Shown piece after piece: positions 45,038 to 56,101 of a DNA stretch of 64,000 nt. The notes below the pieces were generated by a model. That model did not search any database and had not been told where the DNA came from. It saw nothing but the letters and a program-made list of their open reading frames with translations. The stretch is from the NCBI RefSeq assembly GCF_027744825.2, contig NC_071334.1, positions 40,029,437-40,093,436 on the forward strand, read 5' to 3'. The translations under genes were made by a program, and so were the position numbers. The stretch is from Synchiropus splendidus (Eukaryota; Chordata; Actinopteri; Syngnathiformes; Callionymidae). How positions within the stretch are numbered: the stretch's first letter is position 1; the number at the start of each line of letters is the position of its first letter.

Positions 45038-46651
45038 TGTTGTATATACTGGAAAATCGAAAATATTATAACTATGCTTTGCACTTATTATGAGCACTTA
45101 TTGAATCTGTATGCTTTGCACTTATTATGAGCACTTATTGAATCTGTATGCTTTGCACTTTTGAACTTGCAGGGCATGCTCTAACCTCAGGGTGAATTTG
45201 TAAGCAGAACATGTTTTTAAGCCGAGCTTGCGATTATGGTTAACACTTAGAAGGAACGTTGTATTAATAGAACCTTGTGGTCTTCACTTAGAACATAAGT
45301 TACATTTATCAAAACAATGAAACTAACACTCAGCATGTTCAAAGAATCTAAAACATCTGCATAAGACATAAGGGGTGTATCTAATGAAGTTAAAAACTTT
45401 CCACTAAGGACGACAGCTAGAACACGTGATGAAAATTAAAACTTTCCACTGAAGATGACAAGAACACGTCACCCATTAATGACGCATTGGGGGATTGTTT
45501 ATTGAAATCGGCAATGTTGCTATAAAGGTCTAGGATAAACTGACCTCTCTCTCGCTCTTGATCCACGCTTTTGGCTTTATCCGTTTGCTGTAAGGTCTTG
45601 TATCTTAACTTGGGACGGTGCTCATGCTCTTGCTCTTAGGCCATTTGATTTAACTCTTTTTGTTGTTCTCTTATGGTTTTTTATTATTGATTGGTTGATT
45701 TTTATGATTAATTCTTTTGACTTATCTCATTTATTGCATATACTTTGAATATATTTTTTAGGATCTTTGACTTAATCCTTTTTATTGTGTATGCATTTTG
45801 ATTATATGATTTTTGACATTTATGCATGTGCACTAGCGTCTGGCAGTGCCTTTGACTTTGTTGGGTATTAGCGTCTGGCAATACCCTTGAGTTTATTGAT
45901 GTTTATTGATTTTATTGCTTTTATTATCCTTTTTTGAATTTTATTGTTTTATTACCCTTTTATCATTTTTGTATTGAATTTGATTCTTTATTGATTTTAC
46001 TGTTTTGTCATCCTTTTTATCAATTTTTTGGAGAAATACTTTTGACATAAAAACAAAATAAAACTGAGTACGAATTAAGTACTGAAAAGGCACAACGGCA
46101 TTGATCCCTGACTACTAAAGAATCGACTGGCTCCTGTACTACCATCAACTGGGTTATAGGTGAGTTAATGCTGGATTGAATTAATGTTTGATTCCCTTTC
46201 CTGTGCACATGTAGTGAATGTCTCGACTGGTAGCATTATTCCATCCTGAATTATTATGTCAATGATAAAGTGGTAGTTCAGAAGGTTGAGGTAATATTTT
46301 ATTTAAGGAATGGATTGAGGATCTAATCATGTGTCCCTAAACGAAGCTAAGTAAAGAGACTACGGTAGAATGTGTAGCATTGTAAGGTCAAGAACCTGTT
46401 TCTCAACAGGTCGGGCGAATTAAATAACCCGCTCAGTGAAGCGCCGACACTACTCACTAATATAATAGGTGAAGTTGATACATCTATTATAGTTTTAGAA
46501 CCGTGTCTGCAACAAGAGGCTGACTGAGTTGACCACACGAGGGCGCCCTTTACCAGAGAGGCAAAGGGAGGTAGTGTACTCGGAACTAGGGACGGCTTGT
46601 TACAGCCAATTGCCCTGTACACAAAACCTTGAAATCCAAAACCCGGCGACA
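45038..46651 (+). repeat. 5' LTR of ERV copy 2 (1614 bp)
   Basis: TGTTGTATATAC...CCCGGCGACA. It has a TATA box at 45521, AATAAA at 46058, a splice donor at 46159/46160 and the diagnostic C at 46544. At the position where copy 1 has the private T (15247) it has the common A. Confidence 0.95.
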
Positions 46652-46669
46652 TGGCGCCCGAACAGGGAC
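46652..46669 (+). promoter_or_regulatory. Primer binding site, tRNA-Lys3 type, copy 2
   Basis: TGGCGCCCGAACAGGGAC directly follows the LTR and is identical to copy 1. Confidence 0.93.
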
Positions 46670-47101
46670 CTGATTGAAAAACGTACAATCTATTTGTGAG
46701 TAACTGGACCCCAGATTGAAACTCTGACGGGAAAAGTTCGGTAGTAAATAGATAGATCCTACTATCTCTGAGTTTTGAATCAATGATATAGATTCAGACT
46801 CTATCACTCGACAAAGTACGATTTAGTTGACTCTGTAATTTATCAAGGAGCTGCCCCTTGGGACTGATCACCCCGAGTAGGGCAGTTAAAGTATTAAGGT
46901 AATTACAGTGCAACTGCTATAATAGCTGGAATACAGAAGTACAGCAAAAAGTCCCGTGAGGCCTTATAACGGGCACCCCATAAGAAGTCCGCCAGGGACA
47001 ACTGGGGAACTGCAGCAGGAAGCAGCGGCATAGTTCGGGAAACTGTTCATAGCCGGTAAAGTGAATTCCTTGAATAATTTGACTGAGACTGCAGAATAAA
47101 A
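46670..47101 (+). other. ERV copy 2 leader
   Basis: These 432 bp lie between the primer binding site and gag. No ORF of note was seen, and I saw no difference from the copy 1 leader. Confidence 0.6.
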
Positions 47102-50100
47102 ATGAGCAAAGAGGTTGTGCCTGAAAGCAGTGGAGTCTCTAAGAGAAGAGCCTCCATAGCCGAATCTGAGGTTTTGACTGCCCCCCCTGATATGTGGGTT
47201 GTAGCATCTTTTCTGATAATCGATGCACGATTAGAAAATCAGGAATTATGGGATATTTTGCCTTTCGGTTCGTATACGCTCCTTAATCCACGGAGGTGCC
47301 CAAGACCTACCGATAGTGCGGGTATAGCTTGTTGGGTGAAAGAGAGTTTTCCTGAAGCGGTGAAAGACTTTGACCAGGATCACCCGGGGGACTGGGCCCC
47401 AGGTGAGGCGCGTCCCTTGGACACCGGGGACTCGAGATTGCATACAATATTAATGGCCCATTACTTGCCTTTTGACGACAAGGACCCTGAGGGTTCCTTT
47501 AAGATACTTTCGACAACTTATCACAACTCCTTGACTCATGCCGGAACGTGGGCCGTCATTGTTCCGATTTTTGGGACAGGAGTGTTCAATTTCCCTCTCG
47601 GAAGGGCAGTGGAAATTTGTATTGATCACACTCGGGAATGGGTAAACCGTGACCCCGATTTTAACAGAATAGTAGTCCTCCTGGCTCCTGAGGCTGGGCT
47701 GCGGCAGGAAATACTCTGCCAATTAAAAGGGCGATTTAAAGTAGATCCAGTGAAAGTTCAGGACTATGCAGCGTCCAGTAATTATCGAGTTGATGCGACA
47801 TTAATTGCTGAACTAATGAGGATGCCCGTTGTGGGCAAGTCATATAAGGAGTTTGTCTTTGACCGTGCCGTAGGGAATATTACTGACAGCTTTGTTCGTC
47901 AATACCAGCGCTACCCCGCTAAATCGGGAATGTATCCCCACGCTGATCTCAAAGAACACCAAACGTTATACGGACCAACTGGTCCATCACCACTGACAAA
48001 TATGGGGTCATTGGACACTGCATTACAAGAAATAGCCCATACTCCGACTGCAACTGCGCCACCCGCCTATGAAACTAGCGAGACTCTCAGGGACCATGGC
48101 TATGCCACTCCAGTGAGGGTCCACTTCTCCCCGCCGTCAGAGGATGACTCTGATGAGGGAGAACCCCTGCACGTGAGTGAAAACAGCAGAGAAATTATTA
48201 CTAGTCTGGAAAAAATGGCGGGACAACTTAGTGCGATCTCACAACAAATAGAAAGTCATCGGGATCAGATCAATAGAAGTTTAAGCCAGGGAAGATTAGA
48301 ATATATTTCAGGTTCCCCGGAAAATCGCCCACAGCCTATGCAACCACTTAATCCCTCTAATGGCTTGATAGAGGCCTCGGGCCTTAATGCCCCAGGAAAC
48401 TCTGATGCCAGAGACCCAGGGTTGAGTGAGTCAACTCCGGATGACATCCCGGTTATTAGAATGGACAATGGATCCATGTTTATCATTTTGCCCACTTCTA
48501 CGGCTAAATATAAACCCACTGGGGACAATGTAGTGATCCCCTTAAGAAAGTGGAACGGACTAGATGAGGTGAGGGCATTTATTCCGTGGAAAAAGAAGAT
48601 TGGCAGAAAGGACCTCGATTATCAACTTTCACTTTTGAGTGAAGAAGTTCGGGACCGGAGTTACCGAGCTTTTGAGCGGGTCCATCACCTTGACTTCACT
48701 GATTGCGAAGATTCCTCCGTGGCTACTGTCTGTTTGACACCGTTAGTGCATTCGCGCTCAGTAGAAGGTCAAATACACAGCAGCAAAATTGCCCGGCTTG
48801 AATTGTCTAAGGTGACCCTTGACCTCAATCCTCCTGAATCATTGGGGGTTGTCACAAATACACAATTAGCACGATGGATGACGGCTACTTATGCGACGCT
48901 GGCCTCACTGGGTTATTTTGAAACAGTTAAGTGTCTGGTAGGAAACCGACAACTGGCAAAAACACTCTATGACACAGTATTACTTTTAAAACAGGATAAC
49001 TTTGCAAAGTATCTAGATAATTCTCCTCAGCTGCAGCATGGCTTAGAGGAGGAGGAGCGCAGAGAGCCAGAGGAGCCTCGGGTGTCCTTCCGACCCTCCT
49101 CTGCGTCTACACCACGCCCCCCAACTTCTCTACCCAGGTCCCCACGTGACGAACGGCCCTCCTCTGCGTCTACACCACGCCCCTCAACCCCTCTACCCAG
49201 GTCCCCACGTGGCGAACGACCATCAACGCCCCCTATTAACCGCCAGCCCACCCGAATGGTTCGAGCAAAAGACTCTAGAGGGCGTAAGATAACCTGGGGA
49301 GAGTACGACGCCACCAAGTGGCCGTGCGACCCCGGCAAGGAAGAATTAAGAGAACACCCTATGGCTCATGACTATGATCCGCTGGTACACCAGCAGCCTC
49401 CGGAGCCAGGGTGGAATAAAGAAATAATTACACCCCAGTGGTTTCCTCATGATAGGAAGGAAAGGGCCCGGAGAATGCGATCTCCCTCTGCTGAGGAAAT
49501 AGGTGAGTGGCAAGGAGTGTCAAAATCTTTTAAGCGGGCGTATCTTGCACGAGGGTATGATGCACACCGTGATTCATTAACTGATATTTACTCTCATATG
49601 CCCAGGGCCACTCGCCAGCCGATGGAGCCCTGGGAGGGACAGTCTCAATGTCCCTCTGAACCTGACGATCAGAGTAGCGATGAATCCGGCAGCGATAGTG
49701 ACTCGCCTCTGGGTCCGCAGCCAGATCCCCCAACTCCCCCAAGACAGGGTGGCAGGATGGCCCCCACAGGTAGGATAGGACGGCAGCGCACCCAGCTGGC
49801 AGTGTCGATTCTTGCAGGAGGCCCCCTATCGGAGCCCAGGCAAGACAGTGACGTCAGGGTGTCGAATAAAATTACCCTGGCAGACCTATGCAAAGCACTC
49901 CCAAAAAGAAGAGATAAAGAATCCAACTGTGAGTATGTCAGGAGATTGAATAAGGAGTTATCTCCTGCTCAAATGACTGACCCGTTTATTAGTAAATATG
50001 TCTCCAGAGAGAATGGATTAGATTTAGTCCAAGGGCAGACATTAATGGATTTGTTAACCTCCGATGTGGCTACTTTACTCACTAGTCAGGTAGAAGCAAC

Positions 50101-50650
50101 CATACAAGATCTGGTTGATAAAGTAAATAGAGGAGAAATGTCTCTTTTACAGGCTTATTCTATTCTGGCAGAAGAGGGGGCTGATGAGTCACAGGTTAAG
50201 AGTTTTCTGATTCAGATTAACTGCCCCGAGCAAGCAAAATTAGTTCTGGAGTTCCTCCAAGCGAAGGGACTCGATGCAAAAACTGAGGTTATCACACGTC
50301 ACAGCTCCCTTATGGGTGTGAGAAGAGCTCTTAGAAAGCAAAAAGAGAAACAGGATGTATCTGAACCTCGACAGCCAAAAAACGAGCAGAGGGGGAAGCC
50401 CCTTCCCCCTACCAAATCGAAACCAGCAAACCCACAGCGCGCCCCGCCTCGCACTCGATCTTCCTTTCCACCCAGAAAGGATCGAAACCAGCAAGACATC
50501 AGACCCGAGAGACGGGGTGGAGGCAAGCGCCCTCCATTCAACAAGAATATGAATGGCTCAGGCATGAATACCCACAGGAACCACAAAGACAGCAAAAGAG
50601 TGTGTGATGTCATTTATTCAGGGGAACCCAGTCAAAAGCCTCAGATCTGA
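47102..50650 (+). CDS. gag: Gag polyprotein, 1182 aa (copy 2)
   Basis: Same protein as 17192-20746, with the macro-like N-terminal domain (PIFGTGVFNFP at 155-165), the duplicated 21-residue Pro/Ser/Arg repeat and the Arg-rich tail without zinc knuckle. It differs near residue 557, where copy 1 reads IHTGASK and this copy IHSSK (6 bp fewer at about 48779). The frame stays open over 3.5 kb in both copies, which argues for recent insertion or recent duplication. Confidence 0.75.
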   Translation: MSKEVVPESSGVSKRRASIAESEVLTAPPDMWVVASFLIIDARLENQELWDILPFGSYTLLNPRRCPRPTDSAGIACWVKESFPEAVKDFDQDHPGDWAPGEARPLDTGDSRLHTILMAHYLPFDDKDPEGSFKILSTTYHNSLTHAGTWAVIVPIFGTGVFNFPLGRAVEICIDHTREWVNRDPDFNRIVVLLAPEAGLRQEILCQLKGRFKVDPVKVQDYAASSNYRVDATLIAELMRMPVVGKSYKEFVFDRAVGNITDSFVRQYQRYPAKSGMYPHADLKEHQTLYGPTGPSPLTNMGSLDTALQEIAHTPTATAPPAYETSETLRDHGYATPVRVHFSPPSEDDSDEGEPLHVSENSREIITSLEKMAGQLSAISQQIESHRDQINRSLSQGRLEYISGSPENRPQPMQPLNPSNGLIEASGLNAPGNSDARDPGLSESTPDDIPVIRMDNGSMFIILPTSTAKYKPTGDNVVIPLRKWNGLDEVRAFIPWKKKIGRKDLDYQLSLLSEEVRDRSYRAFERVHHLDFTDCEDSSVATVCLTPLVHSRSVEGQIHSSKIARLELSKVTLDLNPPESLGVVTNTQLARWMTATYATLASLGYFETVKCLVGNRQLAKTLYDTVLLLKQDNFAKYLDNSPQLQHGLEEEERREPEEPRVSFRPSSASTPRPPTSLPRSPRDERPSSASTPRPSTPLPRSPRGERPSTPPINRQPTRMVRAKDSRGRKITWGEYDATKWPCDPGKEELREHPMAHDYDPLVHQQPPEPGWNKEIITPQWFPHDRKERARRMRSPSAEEIGEWQGVSKSFKRAYLARGYDAHRDSLTDIYSHMPRATRQPMEPWEGQSQCPSEPDDQSSDESGSDSDSPLGPQPDPPTPPRQGGRMAPTGRIGRQRTQLAVSILAGGPLSEPRQDSDVRVSNKITLADLCKALPKRRDKESNCEYVRRLNKELSPAQMTDPFISKYVSRENGLDLVQGQTLMDLLTSDVATLLTSQVEATIQDLVDKVNRGEMSLLQAYSILAEEGADESQVKSFLIQINCPEQAKLVLEFLQAKGLDAKTEVITRHSSLMGVRRALRKQKEKQDVSEPRQPKNEQRGKPLPPTKSKPANPQRAPPRTRSSFPPRKDRNQQDIRPERRGGGKRPPFNKNMNGSGMNTHRNHKDSKRVCDVIYSGEPSQKPQI

Positions 50651-51056
50651 TAATGCCGCCATGCTTACTTCTAAACACTTTCGTTCGTGGTTGGAACAGG
50701 TGGGGAAACGACATGTCTTATCTATCCCGCACCAATCCAACACTAATGGAGTCGCGGAACGCGCAGTGCGCGCGGCAAAATCACAAATACTGTTGTATAA
50801 ACATAGATGGCACTTACCTGAAAACCTCTTTGCCATTAACCAACAGCTCAGTCTCCCTAAGTTGCGGGGTCATGACCCTGCCCGCTCTCACGGGCCCTCT
50901 GTATCGTTACAGGTGGGCAGTGAGGTGTGGATACTCGCCACTGGAAGGTCTACTACGATAGTGAAAGTCGAAGGGAACGTACTTATGGGAAAAGATGGCC
51001 ACAGGTACCACCCCAAGCAACTTCGACTTAAGTGTAAAAATCAGGATGGAAGCTAA
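50604..51056 (+). pseudogene. pol: Pol remnant: integrase C-terminal part (copy 2)
   Basis: It has the same truncation as copy 1: Asp16 of SDN and Glu52 of VAERAV, 35 residues apart, plus the C-terminal domain. The first catalytic Asp, the zinc domain and everything upstream in pol are missing. The shared junction shows the pol deletion predates the segmental duplication. Confidence 0.88.
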
Positions 51057-52593
51057 CCGAGACCATGTGCCAGGATGGGTTCAGGGGGTAGGGGAAGACT
51101 ATGTTAAAATGCACCCCGATCGAGTATTCCCGAATAATGGCCTCCTTGTTATGGCCTGGGATGGTTCTAATCGTTCCTGGAAAAAGGGGATTGTTATGCC
51201 TTATACTCACCCCACCACCAGTGTTAGGTGGTCTAATTATGAACCTGGTGATTGTGCCCTTTGTGCTAAGCCCATTTTTGTCCTCATCTGGTCTGGTGAT
51301 GCAAGGTACAAGCATGAGCACCGTCCTGAGCAAGCGGAGGTAGGAGCTGAACACCTGGTGGGCGGGATCGAATTAATGGGATCTGCCCCTTTCACGTTCT
51401 GCATGTGGTGCTGGGAGTCATGGGGGGGTCGATACCAAATATTACGTAAAGACACCCACTGCAAGCCATGCATCTGTGGCCGAAGTGAGGGGGACTGGGC
51501 CGTGTGTGATACAGGCACCCCCTGGCAGATAAACCCAGCACAATTTTTGGCGCTACGGCATCGTTTTCATTCAAACGATTGTCTCATGCAGCCCCCACTT
51601 GCATTAAGGGCCAGTACTGTTGACTCCTGGAACTGCCCCATCCTGATATATCAGACTATGTGGACTACTAGTGATGATAAATTGTCATCGAAGTTCAAAA
51701 GGAAACTTTCAATGATCCCCAAGGATACCACCATGAAATGGGAAGACTTCCTCCCGTGGAAGTGGGAGGATGGCTTACATCTGTCTAGAGACGGAAGCCT
51801 ATCTTTGCCAGGCTTTAGTTGGAGAAGTTGGGAATCCACCTCTTTGGGAAGGTGGTGGACCGAACAATTATGGCCCCAGGATAAGGAGGTGAAGGGGAAA
51901 GTGTACCACCCTGATGTGTACAACTACCCCCATTTATCCAACAATAAAAGGATTTTTACAACTTCTGGGACCTTGCCCAGACATCCTAATGAAGCAAAAG
52001 AAGTTAGGGTCTGCACTATAAAGCGTACTCTTATTCTTGTTACTGAATGTGGCCCTCGAACAGTGCCCGGGGCGGCCCATGTCCTTATTGCGTCCACCCG
52101 CATCGCATGGTACCCGTTGGGGGTCTTCATAGAGGTGAAGACTGGAGATTTGATGATATTGACCAATGTCTCGATCCCGGTTGTGCCCGTAGCAAAAGAA
52201 AAATTGACTTGGTGGAGGTCAGCTTGGCTGAGGAAAAGATCTAAGCTGAGTCGTACTGGATTCTCTGAGGCTGTTCTGGACCTGGAGATGCCAGGCAACA
52301 CATTTTTCCAGCAGCACCTGAGGCCCCGCCTAGCTGTATATGAGATTGGTCCAGAGGGGGAGAGGAATAATCCCAAAAACAGCCCGGCTATTATGAACCA
52401 ATCAGGAGAAAAAAGGGAGTCCGAGTTGCAAGAATTAATGCCACCGCCCTCTTCTCACCCACAGGATCTCAATAATCCTGGGTCAGAAGAGGAAGAGGCC
52501 CCTAATAAACACGATAAGGGCAAACGGCCAGCTAACGGTAAGCAATCGAGAATAGCCCGCCTTCTTAAAAGAAGGAAGGGAAAGAAGGAATAA
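51046..52593 (+). CDS. Unrecognised ERV ORF between pol and env (intact; 515-532 aa)
   Basis: The frame is open from 50995 (532 aa), and the ATG at 51046 is the preferred start because it overlaps the integrase stop (about 515 aa). Visible features are many Trp ([21 protein letters not shown]), Cys pairs CALC and CMWC, a [16 protein letters not shown] cluster that could bind metal, an acidic/Pro region near the C-terminus (PPPSSHP, SEEEEAP) and a basic end ([10 protein letters not shown]). Its stop (TAA) overlaps the env ATG by one base. In copy 1 the same frame has a TGA at 22315. Known retroviruses with an ORF here (lentiviral vif-type genes) show no similarity I can see. It is probably a regulatory or accessory protein. 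Confidence 0.65.
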   Translation: MEANRDHVPGWVQGVGEDYVKMHPDRVFPNNGLLVMAWDGSNRSWKKGIVMPYTHPTTSVRWSNYEPGDCALCAKPIFVLIWSGDARYKHEHRPEQAEVGAEHLVGGIELMGSAPFTFCMWCWESWGGRYQILRKDTHCKPCICGRSEGDWAVCDTGTPWQINPAQFLALRHRFHSNDCLMQPPLALRASTVDSWNCPILIYQTMWTTSDDKLSSKFKRKLSMIPKDTTMKWEDFLPWKWEDGLHLSRDGSLSLPGFSWRSWESTSLGRWWTEQLWPQDKEVKGKVYHPDVYNYPHLSNNKRIFTTSGTLPRHPNEAKEVRVCTIKRTLILVTECGPRTVPGAAHVLIASTRIAWYPLGVFIEVKTGDLMILTNVSIPVVPVAKEKLTWWRSAWLRKRSKLSRTGFSEAVLDLEMPGNTFFQQHLRPRLAVYEIGPEGERNNPKNSPAIMNQSGEKRESELQELMPPPSSHPQDLNNPGSEEEEAPNKHDKGKRPANGKQSRIARLLKRRKGKKE

Positions 52594-54125
52594 TGAATTT
52601 ATGGGACAAATTCTGGTATTGGAAAGCTAGGCGCTGGTGGCAATTTAAGGCAAGACAACAATTGGCATATAAAGATCAAGCCAAAGACATGCAACAACAG
52701 ACGCCAGCTACAATTTCCAGGAAACAAATGAAACGAGACAAAATGATCAAGGAATGGGAGAAAACCACTAGGATGTCTCCCTTGAGTCTTTTTATAATTG
52801 GAATGTTATTATTCATACTAATATTAGTTATAGCCTCATGGTCAAATATAGTCTATGAACACATGACCCATACTAGCAGTGTCACCCGACGTTGGAAATT
52901 AAAAACAGTACACTGTAAAAACTGCACCATTCTGACTCCAGAAACTAGAGAAATACCCCTACCAATTGCAACAGAGAAAAATGGCACTCAATTTGATCAA
53001 GCTTTATGGATGAGACAAGCAGCTGTCTATCTAAATATACACGGAGCTGTAAGTGGCACGTGTCAATATGCTGAGCAAAAATCTGCTGAACAGGAAATGA
53101 CAGGTCGGGCTGTCACCGCAAAACCCAGACAGAGACAGCGCCAGAGTGTGAAAAGATCTGTGAACAAAATCACAGAAGCAGCTACTATTTTGACAGCTAC
53201 CATCATGACAATTGCCCCCACTATAAATAGTCAGGAAGTGAAGAGTCAGGTGACCGTCAAGACACTAAAACGGAGCACGTGGCAGAGGTGGTCCGCCGCC
53301 GCCCCGGCAAAAGCTTCCAAGCCGAAGAGGAAGTCAGGCAAGTCCGCCAGTTCTGGACCGAGTGTTCGCGAGCGCATTGTCAAGATCGTGTCCGCCTCCA
53401 ACAAGCGTGGAGGTGTGTCACTGGCCGCCATCAAGAAAGCTCTGGCCGCCGGTGAATACGATGTGGAGAAGAACAATGCTCGCGTCAAGCTCGCCATCAA
53501 GAAACTGGTGGCTAATGGTGTCGTGAGCCAGACCAAGGGCACCGGAGCATCCGGCTCTTTCAAGGTGAACAAGAAAGAAGCGCCCAAGACTAAAAAAGCC
53601 GCTCCTAAAACCAAGGAGGACGCTGCAGAAAACAGCAGCCACTTGATTCGGCTCGAGGGCAGCCAACTGGCACTATATTATGAAGACCCCAACACGAAGA
53701 GGCATAGTGTGACTGTGCGGTATGAACCGCCTCAGCTTGGCTCTCGCCATACGACCATTTTGCTGTCATACATGTGCATCAGACCTCATGCTCACTCTCA
53801 AGGGGCCAACATGTATTTGGAAAAAGCCAGGGAGTTGAAGCTGCTGCTGGCGGAGAAGGAGCAGGCCTCTGGGTCGGTGCACTGCTTCAGCAAAGACGAC
53901 GGGGCTCTGTTTGTGGAGGCTGTTCCCCAGACCGACATCAGCCGGAGGATCACTGCTTTCCAGTATGAGCTGATTCCCAGCCAGGGTACACAAGTGACAA
54001 CATCTCCCGAGACGGAGAGACAACTTTCTGCGTGGACTTTTCCAACTCTGCTGCTGAACTGGCGCCACAAAGAAGACACACATGACGGATCTATGAGCCC
54101 ACGTGGATTAGTGGAAACTTTTTAA
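52593..54125 (+). CDS. env: Env leader-H1-p53-unidentified fusion, 510 aa (copy 2)
   Basis: It has the same length and architecture as 22689-24221: Trp-rich leader, hydrophobic anchor 61-83, viral segment to about 230, linker histone globular domain (nt about 53295-53627), p53-family core piece (nt about 53640-53777) and an unidentified segment to the end. One visible residue difference lies in the unidentified part (copy 1 HSHSQG, here HAHSQG). Both copies keep this four-part fusion open over 1.5 kb. A candidate splice acceptor ends at 52464. Confidence 0.85.
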   Translation: MNLWDKFWYWKARRWWQFKARQQLAYKDQAKDMQQQTPATISRKQMKRDKMIKEWEKTTRMSPLSLFIIGMLLFILILVIASWSNIVYEHMTHTSSVTRRWKLKTVHCKNCTILTPETREIPLPIATEKNGTQFDQALWMRQAAVYLNIHGAVSGTCQYAEQKSAEQEMTGRAVTAKPRQRQRQSVKRSVNKITEAATILTATIMTIAPTINSQEVKSQVTVKTLKRSTWQRWSAAAPAKASKPKRKSGKSASSGPSVRERIVKIVSASNKRGGVSLAAIKKALAAGEYDVEKNNARVKLAIKKLVANGVVSQTKGTGASGSFKVNKKEAPKTKKAAPKTKEDAAENSSHLIRLEGSQLALYYEDPNTKRHSVTVRYEPPQLGSRHTTILLSYMCIRPHAHSQGANMYLEKARELKLLLAEKEQASGSVHCFSKDDGALFVEAVPQTDISRRITAFQYELIPSQGTQVTTSPETERQLSAWTFPTLLLNWRHKEDTHDGSMSPRGLVETF

Positions 54126-54135
54126 ACGAGAAGGA

Positions 54136-54312
54136 ATGCATATTTTCTTTGTGAAACTAACTTTTTTGTTGTCGCTAATAGGACTTACACGAGGCCTAAG
54201 ATGCTACATGCCCACCGAGGCGTGTTTGAACCAGGGGAAGTGTGAACCGAGTGCAGACGGGAATGGCGAGTGCAAATATGAAGACCAAGGTATCGGCTAC
54301 AAAAGTACCTGA
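54136..54312 (+). CDS. Notch-like signal peptide plus start of EGF1 (copy 2)
   Basis: It matches the 58-aa ORF at 24232-24408: signal peptide, then mature Notch-type start LRCYMPTEACLNQGKCE, stopping after the first half of EGF1. It is the same frame as the EGF array that follows. Confidence 0.75.
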   Translation: MHIFFVKLTFLLSLIGLTRGLRCYMPTEACLNQGKCEPSADGNGECKYEDQGIGYKST

Positions 54313-54465
54313 GGGGGAAGCGAATAAGGAAAACCTCAGGATTAAATTTATGACCTTAATATGGGTGTTCGGCACCATCATAATAATATATGAATCACTT
54401 CATTTTAAAATTACCTACTTCTCCAACAGAGAAGATTGGTGTCAGAAAAGCTACCACAGGGATAA

Positions 54466-55104
54466 CTGGCTTGTGGCGGCCAAGCTAACAGAGGGACCTG
54501 TATCCTCCTGTCTCTTGACAAATATAAATGCAACTGCAATAGAGGATGGACAGGTCTACGGTGTGAGCAGGTGGACAGCTGTGTTTCCAGTCCATGTGCT
54601 CATGGAGGTCTGTGCACATCCCTGTCTGGCAGTAGCTACAAATGTTCCTGTCCTCCTGGATACACTGGTCCTCGCTGCCTTAATGACACAAATGAATGTG
54701 CAACCACTCCCACCATATGTCAGAATGAAGGCTTGTGTATCAACACTCCAGGCTCTTACAAGTGCATTTGCTCCCCGGGGTTCACCGGGCGACATTGTGA
54801 GAACTCGTACGTCCCCTGTTCTCCCTCACCTTGTCTAAATGGTGGCACTTGTCACCAGAGCTCTGAAACCAGCTACTCCTGCCACTGCCTCCCAGGATTT
54901 AATGGAACCAACTGTGAGAACAACATTGATGATTGTCCCGGTCATCAGTGTGCAAATGGAGGGACTTGCATGGATGGAGTCAACACTTACAACTGTCAGT
55001 GCCCTCCAGAGTGGACTGGCCAACACTGTACAGAGGATGTGGATGAGTGCCGCCTTCAGCCAAATACTTGTCAAAATGGAGAAAGGTTGAAACAACCACT
55101 ATAA
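54466..55104 (+). pseudogene. Captured Notch EGF-repeat array (copy 2)
   Basis: Same as 24562-25200: Notch EGF units about 3 (partial) to 8 (partial), intron-less, with no in-frame initiator, and followed by viral sequence out of frame. No difference from copy 1 was noticed. Confidence 0.9.
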
Positions 55105-55430
55105 TAACAGAAAAATACATCGTAATCAGTGCCAAGGCATTGGTTTATGACATCACTGAAGGATTGACTAAATGGCAAAATGATACAATGTTACAGAACG
55201 ATACACTGAGCTCCATGGCTTATTACCCACGTTACATTATACACCCAAAAGTGTTTGAACACTGCACGGATCCAGGAGATAGTGTTTGGACTATCTTCTG
55301 GATGATGCTGACATGGGCATACATTGGAGCAGACATACTGATGTTCCATCTACGTCAACAGGAAACTGAAGGTAACACCTCCATCTACAAGCACACAGGC
55401 AAAGCTGCGCAGGAAGTATCTTACATTTAG
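55086..55430 (+). pseudogene. env: Env C-terminal remnant (copy 2)
   Basis: This is the membrane-proximal part with glycosylation sites, a hydrophobic anchor and a short tail, as at 25182-25526. It has no start codon of its own and is disconnected from the leader by the host-derived block. Confidence 0.6.
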
Positions 55431-55441
55431 TCGCACTGAGC

Positions 55442-56092
55442 ATGGCAAGCAACCAGACGAACAACACCGGGTATGACCCAGCAAATCCTCCTCAGGTAGG
55501 GACAGATTTTATTGATCTTATGATACTGTCCATGTTACAAGTAGTATTTGTTCCTCCATTACACAAGCAAAAAACTTGCCTAGGGTGCATCTTCGGATTA
55601 GTAGTAGGATGCATTCGTTTTTTAGTTAGGAAAGTAACCCCTTTACACACATCATTCGGCCTCATTGGAGTCGCTGCATTGAATCTTAGTCCTCAGAGAC
55701 CGTGGCTTTGGCCGACCGCGGTCACCGTAGTATACATTCTGGACAGTTTGTACACCGAATTGACTTTACTATTTTGCACAGATTCTCAGTGCACCTATTG
55801 CAATATAGCAGGAACAGTGATATATCTTGTACTCATAGGTTTATTGCTGACATTAATTTGGTCAACCCTGGGGAGGTATAAAAAGGCAGCACTAAATCTT
55901 ACAGGGCAATGGATGATTCTGATGATATGGGTCCTGATTAAAAAATTAGCTGGAGGAACTTCCTTGTATGTCTCTATGTTTTATATAGGTTATCTGATGG
56001 GGACTTGTTATCCCATGAAATTATGGAAAACTCCTAACGACATTAGGTTGTTTGGAATGGCGTCTGCTGTTAGTAGACCTTCTCAAAATTGA
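55442..56092 (+). CDS. Unrecognised multi-pass membrane protein, 216 aa (copy 2)
   Basis: It appears identical in length and sequence to 25538-26188, with about five to six membrane segments and N-terminal glycosylation motifs. It starts 11 nt after the env remnant stop and ends 9 nt before the 3' ORF. Conservation of an open frame in both copies is weak evidence for function because the copies are so young. Confidence 0.6.
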   Translation: MASNQTNNTGYDPANPPQVGTDFIDLMILSMLQVVFVPPLHKQKTCLGCIFGLVVGCIRFLVRKVTPLHTSFGLIGVAALNLSPQRPWLWPTAVTVVYILDSLYTELTLLFCTDSQCTYCNIAGTVIYLVLIGLLLTLIWSTLGRYKKAALNLTGQWMILMIWVLIKKLAGGTSLYVSMFYIGYLMGTCYPMKLWKTPNDIRLFGMASAVSRPSQN

Positions 56093-56101
56093 CATTTTGT
56101 A